NCBI GenBank assembly: GCA_014843695.1
Contig: CM026397.1
Location: 53,007,177 to 53,071,176, forward strand
DNA: 64,000 nt
Reading direction: 5' to 3'
Source: Archivesica marissinica
Lineage: Eukaryota > Mollusca > Bivalvia > Venerida > Vesicomyidae
Part shown: positions 56,412 through 64,000 of the stretch, in pieces
Numbering within the stretch: position 1 is the stretch's first letter
Layout of the letters: each line of letters begins with the position of its first letter
Made by a program: the position numbers and the translations under genes
The notes under the pieces: generated by a model
What the model was told of the DNA's origin: nothing
Databases searched by the model: none
What the model saw: the letters and a program-made list of their open reading frames with translations, nothing else

Positions 56412-58560
56412 ACCCACTGGATTATAATTTGATAGCAAAATATTTCAAATTATTATTCCTATTATTATTTTAATGTTATACAATACTATGGTACATTTTA
56501 AATAAGTGCGCTGCAGCTTTACTAATATTACTAAATATATAGGAAACAACCCATAAGTGACGTACTCTGCTGTATTAGTATATAAGTACTCGCAAAATAA
56601 ATTACTTAACATATAATCACAAACAATTTGCGGTGTCAATTTTTGTAATTATTTGTGCTAAAGTATGCTTACATTTCATACGGTAAAATGAGAGAACTGC
56701 TTTACATGGAAAAGTATGACCCCATTTAACACAACAAATCGGCGTGAATTTCAATTAAGTAATTTGCAATTTTAATTTGAAAAAAAAAGAACTAAGCATA
56801 ACAAAATGTGTAAACCTTTCAGTATGTGTTCTCATATATGGATACTAATCTAATTGGTAATACAAGCATGTAATTGGGATCTTCTAAATAATACATTTAT
56901 TTTCGTTTGCGGAAATTTGATAAGAGTTAGATTGTAATCATAACGCTTGTTAGCAGTGGGTGTTGTAAATATAGAAATGTATAGATGGCATTTATGAAAT
57001 ATCTAGAGGAAGTGTTAGCGAATTTGTATGGGAGACATTTATAAAATGAGGTTGCCTGCAATGCCTAAACGACACTTTCATATGTGCTTCCTTGTGAGGG
57101 GAAATAATTTGTGGTAAGTTTGTTTTGTACACGTGTTTGTTGCCTACTGATTGTGTAAAGAGCACAGTGTAGATCATGATGACAACATGTATTCACCGAT
57201 GAATTCGTTGAAAACGATGACAAAATAATAACATTAATGCGTCTATAGATAACGTGTACGACACATGTGAACACACTACATAATGTTTACATTGCCCAAA
57301 TTTACAATACTAGGAAATACATGTCCTGTCACTTCTCACAGTTGATATCAATTACACGATGTCACCGCTTGAACTTGTTCACGACATCCGAATGATCACA
57401 ACATACAGACGATCTATGAAATAATAATAATGAAATAATATTCCAATCAATAACCACCTGCGATTAAATTATTCTAATCCTTGGCGTAATTCTTAGATGT
57501 AATTCTGGTTGTTCGATTTGGACCTCTTCTCAGAATTGATTCTTGCACTTCCGGATTTCGAGAAGAATTATTATGTTGCTACAGTCACGTATTAGTAAGC
57601 GTATACACTACGGTTATGTGCTTATCAGGTCACATATTCCAGTAACAACATGACTGAATTTTAGAATGTGGGTAGTATACAATATTGGGGACAGCAATAG
57701 CTGCAAAAACACACATTTAAATTACTGCATACAACAACAACAACAACAACAACACACAAACGACAACGACAACAACATCATTGCAGTACAGTAATACATC
57801 ATATTAAAGTAACATGTAGTATTTGCCAATAAGCTTGTATGTATGAACGGGAGGAGGGTTTTGAAGGCAAAAAGTAGAATTGTATTACTTATAATTATGG
57901 TAAATGAATTGATATTTATGCAACTGCAAAATATCAAAATTGTAATAACGGTGCTGGTATGTAGGTGTAGTGATATGGTTTCATTCAATTATGTATAGCC
58001 TTGCCCTATTTTTTTTGTCGCACGAGTTTTTAGAAGAAAGTAATAAGGCCTCCATTGTCTTGAATAGGTCATAGTTGCACCCCACTAATTCATTAAGCTT
58101 AAAATGGCTATCATATAAATTATCAATTAAATAAATTAAATGCATGTCCATATAGCTGTGTCTTAGACAATCAAGTGATCTGTAGAAATGGTACCATAAT
58201 AAATCAAGTGATCGTTATGCACCAGTAGTCTCGCTATTATAAGGAACGTACATAAGTAAAATCAAGACAATTGATATGTTTAATGTATTTAAAGTTTAAA
58301 GTTATTGAACTGAATTTTGTATATTTTTTACTTTTGAACAATACTGTTTGGAACCGTTTCAAAAGGATTCGCTTTGTAGCATACTGTGTGTGTTATTCCT
58401 GTAGACATTGTAATGAAATAGAGTGTCAGATAGGAACATATCGTAGTATATAAATTAACTTGACTACGGGTCGACATCACTGTGAGTTATTTTATTAACG
58501 ACATACACAATGTATGTATCTTAAGGATATCTCTCTCTCTCTCTCTTTCTGTCATTGTGA
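56412..58560. other. Non-coding, AT-rich
   Basis: A (CAA)n run lies at about 57730-57752 and (CT)n at 58530-58548. No gene supported. Confidence 0.55.
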
Positions 58561-59030
58561 TTCATGTTGCGTTTATGCGTAGTACCGTGGTTTATTAGAA
58601 TGCGCCGTGCGGCCCAGTACTTCCGGCTTCAGCATTCGAGGTTTCTGTTGGGGTTACCTCACCCTTAGGCTAGGACTTTTAAGGCGGTCCATATCTTCGC
58701 CTGATGCACCCGTTGTGGGAGTATTTATTAGGAGTAGCTTTGCCATGTGCTATCCTGCCCCGTCCTGGTCACAGGGATTCGGCACGTTTGGGGGTACTAG
58801 TATATATATTTAAGTACTTAAATATATATACTAGTACCCCCAAACGTGCCGAATCCCTGTGGTCCTGGTAGGTACACCGCCATATGGTCCGGGACTGCTT
58901 ATTTGATTCACAGCTAACCCCCATATATGAGGGCCGTTCCCCTATCCGCCACCTGAGGACACACTGAGTAGGGGATGGTCGCCCCACTACTGAATTGGGA
59001 GCAGCATGGTCCCAGTATCTTAAGGATATA
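58561..59030. repeat. GC-richer unidentified segment, probable retroelement piece
   Basis: Markedly less AT-rich than its surroundings and split by the palindromic MITE at 58770. On the minus strand it contains GAATTCAGTAGTGGGGCGAC-like sequence (58975-58999). No clear protein motif. It could be a LINE end, but I cannot assign it. Confidence 0.3.
58770..58861. mobile_element. hAT-like palindromic MITE, 92 bp, with 8-bp target duplication
   Basis: Reads CACAGGGATTCGGCAC... to ...CCGAATCCCTGTG as two 46-base arms that are exact inverse complements with no loop. Flanked by perfect GTCCTGGT (58762-58769 and 58862-58869). Ends match the long form at 7218-7593. No coding content, so it is moved by an enzyme encoded elsewhere. 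Confidence 0.9.
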
Positions 59031-59041
59031 GGACAAGTCTT

Positions 59042-59138
59042 CTTTCGACATTGAACAATTCTCTAAAACCATACATGAATGAAACGCTTCGACATTGAAC
59101 AATTCTCTAAAACCATACATGAATGAAACGCTTCGTTT
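59042..59138. repeat. Two-copy tandem repeat, 48-bp unit
   Basis: CGACATTGAACAATTCTCTA ... ATGAATGAAACGCTT occurs twice in succession. Confidence 0.85.
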
Positions 59139-59487
59139 CGTTATATGAACATTTTTCTTCAATGCGGTTCCAGCATAAATAGAACCCAGTGTATACAGTT
59201 TATATTAGGACAGACATGCTGGTTTATATCAAACTGTTCTGCGTGGGTGTCAAACTCTTATTTCTGTGATAAACTAAATCTCAATGGTCGGAGTTATCAC
59301 GTGACAACGGGGAGTACAGACATCCGTCCGCACGGCTAAAGGTATTTGGAAGCACCGTATTATTTACGGTTGTACTAGTAGTCTAATACGTCTAATGTTG
59401 CATTTTAAAATCTTAATGCTTACACTAAAACTATTTTGTTTTAATACACGGTTGCAATGAAAATAGTCGGCTTCGAAACCGGGCCTC

Positions 59488-59810
59488 GCCGTTATTTTAA
59501 AACGTGTATCCAATCTCAAACGCAGTCTCAAGCTTCTGATTGGTAAAGCTGAGTGTATATCTCTGACTCAACCAATACAAGTTCTTGACCTCGAGTTTGA
59601 GATCTGAGGTAAGCTTTATATGCCTGACACCGAGGTTATAAACTGTTTCTCCAATCTCAAACTCGGTCTCAAGCTTCTGATTGGTCGAGCTGAGTGTATA
59701 TCTCATACAGACTCAACCAATACAATTTCTTGAGCTCGAGTTTGAGATCTGAGAAATTTGGCCCGAGGTTATTTATTAAACATTTCCCCAATCTCAAACT
59801 CTAAATTATA
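59488..59810. mobile_element. MITE-R cluster: two copies and a fragment
   Basis: Copies at about 59488-59622 and 59632-59768 share CCAATCTCAAACTCGGTCTC, CTTCTGATTGGT and TCGAGTTTGAGATCTGAG. A third left end starts at about 59764. They lie nearly head to tail. Confidence 0.7.
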
Positions 59811-59890
59811 TAGACTGATCGGAGGGACGAATCATATGTGTCACACATGTCGGTATTCCCATTAAAGTTGTAAACACAGTACAGCACTGT

Positions 59891-60088
59891 ACAGTCTACT
59901 TCCGTTATGTCAAAGTCAATTATGTCGAATTCTCCGGTTATCTCGAAGTTGGACCAAAGTCCCGTTTCAGACACTACCATTTTACATATAACTGACTCCG
60001 TTTATAGCGAAATTCGTTAAGTCAAACTTCGGCTATGTCGACGTATTTTGTTCGGTGCGACGGAATTCGACATAACGGATGTAGGCTG
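59891..60088. mobile_element. MITE-Q, third copy
   Basis: CAGTCTACTTCCGTTATGTC to GACATAACGGATGTAGGCTG with TA outside. The interior matches 37131-37314 in reverse orientation (ACACTACCATTTTACATATA). Confidence 0.8.
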
Positions 60089-60185
60089 TATATGCAAACT
60101 TAAAACCCCTACTCTCCAGAATATGATATCATTTTTAAGGAGAGTAAGGACTTAGTCTTACATTGTTATCCTTTAAAGTTTAAAC

Positions 60186-60391
60186 TTTATTTATTTTACA
60201 ACGATTGCGAAGCAAGATCTAACAACTTATATTAATTGCTCTCGTTGGCGCCGATGTAAGCTTAAATGTGGTCATTCCTGTGGAAGGAAACCAGACCACC
60301 GTACCATCTCACATACTTCCCAGTTCGAGGATCGAACCGGGGTTGCATTGGTGAGAAGCGAGCGCGCTAACCACTGCGCTAATCGGACAGC
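60186..60391 (-). repeat. SINE-F, copy 2
   Basis: Minus strand: GATTAGCGCAGTGGTTAGCG, GGTTCGATCCTCGAACTGGG, GGTTTCCTTCCACAGG, tail GAGAGCAATTAATATAAGTT. Confidence 0.8.
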
Positions 60392-60558
60392 CTTGTTATC
60401 CTTTATTTTGTATGATTGTCATTTGTTGTTGTAAATAAATGAAAAATAAAATATGTTTAAACTAATATAATGTATTGTGTTGGTCTGGATAGTAGGGGGT
60501 GGGGGTAATGTTTGAACATAATGTGCTGTACTGTGTTTATAACTTGAATGGAGATGTA

Positions 60559-60719
60559 CAGTCAACCCTGTCTTAAGTAGCCAGCCAAGGGAATCACAGA
60601 AAGTGGCTGCTTAATAGAGGGTAAATGTATAATAAAACAACATATTGGGAATCTGGAACGCGGCTGCTTAATACAGGTTGGCTGCTTAATGGAGGTGACC
60701 ACTAATACAGGTTTGACTG
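60559..60719. mobile_element. MITE-P, copy
   Basis: CAGTCAACCCTGTCTTAAGT to ATACAGGTTTGACTG, TA outside both ends. Confidence 0.8.
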
Positions 60720-60853
60720 TATGTCCAACAGTTTACAACATTTAAGAATTAAAAGGCTAAATGGTACGGATGTTAATGGACAACTCACCACGTACATGTG
60801 GTGGAAGTCAGCGGTGTCATCACCGATACAACTAACCCCAAGATTTGCCTGTA

Positions 60854-61024
60854 CAGTCAAACCTGTATTAAGCAGCCATCCAAGAGAATCACAGTAAGTG
60901 CCTGACAGGTAGTTGCTTAATAGAGGATAAATGTATAATAAAACTACATATTGGGAATCTGGAACGCGGCTGCTTAATACAGGTTGGCTGCTTAATGTAG
61001 GTGACCACTAACCAGGTTTGACTG
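60854..61024. mobile_element. MITE-P, second nearby copy
   Basis: CAGTCAAACCTGTATTAAGC to AACCAGGTTTGACTG, TA outside. Same orientation as the copy at 60559, 134 bases away. Confidence 0.8.
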
Positions 61025-61277
61025 TATATAGTGTACGGACATGTCGGTCTAGGCGATTCCATAAAGTAGACACTAGTACGTTAACTAGAATGTTAGCTGC
61101 AAAATATTTGCTTTTTTCGTATTTTATGTAAATAACACTGTGCGCTGTCTCTGACTATCAGTTTATTTACATGTCCGCCCGCTTAATGGAAATAAATATG
61201 CTTACTCTGTATTGAATAAACTGAACGCATAGCACACACATTGTATTTTAAAATCGACACTTTTAACTTCCATAAAT

Positions 61278-62195
61278 TACGGTGTTCCGTTAGGGTCATC
61301 GCGGTATATAAAAAATGTAACGCGATGGTACGATGGCACGATGTCGATGGTACGATGGCACGATGGTGATGGTACGATGTCGATGGTACGATGGCACGAT
61401 GTCGATGGTACGATGGCACGATGTCGATGGTACGATGGTACGATGGCACGATGGTACGATGTCGATGGTACGATGGCACGATGATAATAACACATCGTAC
61501 CATCGTACCATCGACATCGTGCCATCGTACCATCGACATCGTACCATCGTACCATCGACATCGTGCCATCGTACCATCGACATCGTACCATCGTACCATC
61601 GACATCGTGCCATCGTACCATCGACATCGTACCATCGTACCATCGTACCATCGACATCGTGCCATCGTACCATCGACATCGTACCATCGTACCATCGACA
61701 TCGTACCATCGTACCATCGTACCATCGACATCGTGCCATCGTACCATCGACATCGTACCATCGTACCATCGGCATCGTGCCATCGTACCATCGTACCATC
61801 GACATCGTACCATCGTACCATCGACATCGTGCCATCGTACCATCGACATCGTACCATCGTACCATCGACATCGTGCCATCGTACCATCGACATCGTACCA
61901 TCGTACCATCGACATCGTGCCATCGTACCATCGACATCGTGCCATCGTACCATCGTACCATCGACATCGTACCATCGTACCATCGACCATCGTACCATCG
62001 ACATCGTGCCATCGTACCATCGACATCGTGCCATCGTACCATCGACATCGTACCATCGTACCATCGGCATCGTGCCATCGTACCATCGACATCGTACCAT
62101 CGACCATCGACATCGTGCCATCGTATCATCGACATCGTACCATCGCCTTCCTGATTTCCCTCTATATACCGCGATGGCCCTAACGGAACACCGTA
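61278..62195. mobile_element. Foldback element 1 with satellite arms
   Basis: Terminal repeats TACGGTGTTCCGTTAGGG and CCCTAACGGAACACCGTA. Inside, an array of GATGGTACGATG-type words runs to about 61488, then switches to the exact opposite strand (CATCGTACCATCGACATCG) until 62143. Arms are unequal (about 0.17 and 0.65 kb). Structure resembles Drosophila FB/Galileo foldback elements. ATAAAT flanks both ends and may be a target duplication. Confidence 0.75.
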
Positions 62196-62224
62196 ATAAA
62201 TAGCTTAATCAAGTAGGCTAAAAC
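62196..62224. other. 29-bp linker between foldback elements
   Basis: ATAAATAGCTTAATCAAGTA followed by GGCTAAAAC. The identical linker recurs at 63582-63610. Confidence 0.8.
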
Positions 62225-63581
62225 TACGGTGTTCCGTTAGGGCCATCGCGGTATATAGAGGGAAATCAGGAAGGCGATGGTACGATGGCACGATGTCGAT
62301 GGTACGATGGTACGATGGCACGATGTCGATGGTACGATGGTACGATGTCGATGGTACGATGGCACGATGTCGATGGTACGATGGTACGATGTCGATGGTA
62401 CGATGGTACGATGGCACGATGTCGTTGATATGATGGCACGATGTCGATCGACATCGTGCCATCGTACCATCGACATCGTACCATCGTACCATCGACATCG
62501 TGCCATCGTACCATCGACATCGTACCATCGTACCATCGACATCGTGCCATCGACATCGTACCATCGACATCGTACCATCGACATCGACATCGTACCATCG
62601 ACATCGTGCCATCGTACCATCGACATCGCGCCATCGTACCATCGTACCATCGCCTTTTTGTGGCAATCAAGCGCTTTCATGCAGTAAAGCGTTCAAGCGC
62701 TTTCATGCAGTAAAGCGTCTATTGCATCCGATGTTGACAAGTGGGAAAAATACAAACATGTCGTCTGATGAAGAAGGTAATCGAATTCCACGTTGAAAAT
62801 AACGAACTATGGAAACGTTCATTGTTGTTGTCACTTAATGCGCATGCGTCACAGGAAGGCGATGGTACGATGGCACGATGTCGATGGTACGATGGCACGA
62901 TGTCGATGGTACGATGGTACGATGTCGATGGTACGATGGTACGATGGCACGATGCCGATGGTACGATGTCGATGGTACGATGGCACGATGTCGATGGTAC
63001 GATGGTACGATGGCGTTGACCATCGTACCATCGTATCATCGACATCGTACCATCGTACCATCGACATCGTACCATCGTACCATCGACATCGTGCCATCGT
63101 ACCATCGACATCGTGCCATCGTACCATCGACATCGTACCATCGGCATCGTGCCATCGTACCATCGTACCATCGACATCGTACCATCGTACCATCGACATC
63201 GTGCCATCGTACCATCGACATCGTACCATCGACATCGTGCCATCGTACCATCGACATCGTGCCATCGTACCATCGACATCGTACCATCGTACCATCGGCA
63301 TCGTGCCATCGTACCATCGTACCATCGACATCGTACCATCGTACCATCGACATCGTACCATCGTACCATCGACATCGTACCATCGACATCGTGCCATCGT
63401 ACCATCGACATCGTGCCATCGTACCATCGACATCGTACCATCGGCATCGTGCCATCGTACCATCGACATCGTACCATCGACATCGTGCCATCGTACCATC
63501 GACATCGTACCATCGTGCCATCGTACCATCGCCTTCCTGATTTCCCTCTATATACCGCGATGGCCCTAACGGAACACCGTA
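62225..63581. mobile_element. Foldback element 2, double palindrome with unique island
   Basis: Terminal repeats as in element 1 (TACGGTGTTCCGTTAGGG; inverse at 63564-63581). The array flips strand near 62450, a non-repetitive island fills 62656-62857, then a second array begins GGAAGGCGATGG and flips near 63015. No gene called: open frames are periodic. Confidence 0.7.
62656..62857. other. Unique island inside foldback element 2
   Basis: Carries a tandem pair of TCAAGCGCTTTCATGCAGTA (each followed by AAGCGT) at about 62668-62718, then unremarkable sequence. No recognised gene. Confidence 0.6.
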
Positions 63582-63610
63582 ATAAATAGCTTAATCAAGT
63601 AGGCTAAAAC

Positions 63611-64000
63611 TACGGTGTTCCGTTAGGGCCATCGCGGTATATAGAGGGAAATCAGGAAGGCGATGGTACGATGGCACGATGGCACGATGTCGATGGTACG
63701 ATGGCACGATGTCGATGGTACGATGGTACGATGTCGATGGTACGATGGCACGATGCCGATGGTACGATGGCACGATGCCGATGGTACGATGGTACGATGG
63801 CACGATTGATGATGGCACCATCGTACCATCGACATCGTGCCATCGTACCATCGACATCGTACCATCGGCATCGTGCCATCGCCACTACCATCGACATCGT
63901 ACCATCGTACCATCGACATCGTGCCATCGTACCATCGACATCGTGCCATCGTACCATCGACATCGTACCATCGTACCATCGACATCGTGCCATCGACATC
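63611..64000. mobile_element. Foldback element 3, truncated by the window edge
   Basis: Starts TACGGTGTTCCGTTAGGG after the shared linker. Array flips strand near 63808 (GATTGATGATGG) and continues past the end of the window. Confidence 0.75.

Noticed and set aside
61183..63999. Many overlapping Arg/His/Ser- and Trp/Arg/Asp-rich frames on both strands
   Set aside because: Translations of CATCG-word arrays; not proteins.

Overview
The window is animal nuclear DNA: intron-containing genes with GT-AG junctions, dense tRNA-derived SINEs, MITEs, minisatellites and an AT-rich background. The gene content (ITPA, an annexin, an ISL2EU-type transposon with a SWIM/YqaJ gene) and the SINE styles suggest a marine invertebrate, probably a bivalve or other mollusc. 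The species cannot be named from the sequence. Two 1000-N gaps (10771-11770 and 39865-40864) mark scaffold joins.

Left (1-10770): a zinc-finger exon of transposon type (- strand), a frameshifted LINE reverse-transcriptase fragment, and a 7.4 kb DNA transposon inserted into that LINE. The transposon has two convergent genes, a SWIM/YqaJ nuclease (+) and a THAP/HTH/DDE transposase (-), between degenerate terminal inverted repeats. A hAT-like foldback MITE with a perfect 8-bp target duplication sits between the two genes.

Middle (11771-31409): a possible orphan exon, then ITPA on + (three coding exons, 198 codons, introns full of MITEs and a minisatellite), then an annexin on - (eight coding exons, 31409 down to 22205, all four annexin repeats, only the N-terminal exon not found). 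Almost every annexin intron has its own minisatellite, and one array is built from pieces of an annexin exon.

Duplicated block: 29189-39864 and 40865-51192 are near-identical copies that meet only across an N gap. The end of one contig repeats the start of the next, which is what two unmerged haplotypes look like. The block carries the first two visible annexin exons and an intronless secreted EGF-domain gene, and the copies differ mainly in minisatellite length. The annexin (-) and EGF-domain gene (+) are divergent, with a CRE-type site just upstream of the EGF gene.

Right (51193-64000): SINEs, MITEs, microsatellites, one unidentified 157-codon frame (54729-55202), a 92-bp perfect-palindrome MITE, and at the end a run of foldback elements whose long inverted arms are arrays of CATCG-based words.

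Long open frames inside the tandem arrays follow from repeat periods divisible by three and are not called as genes.
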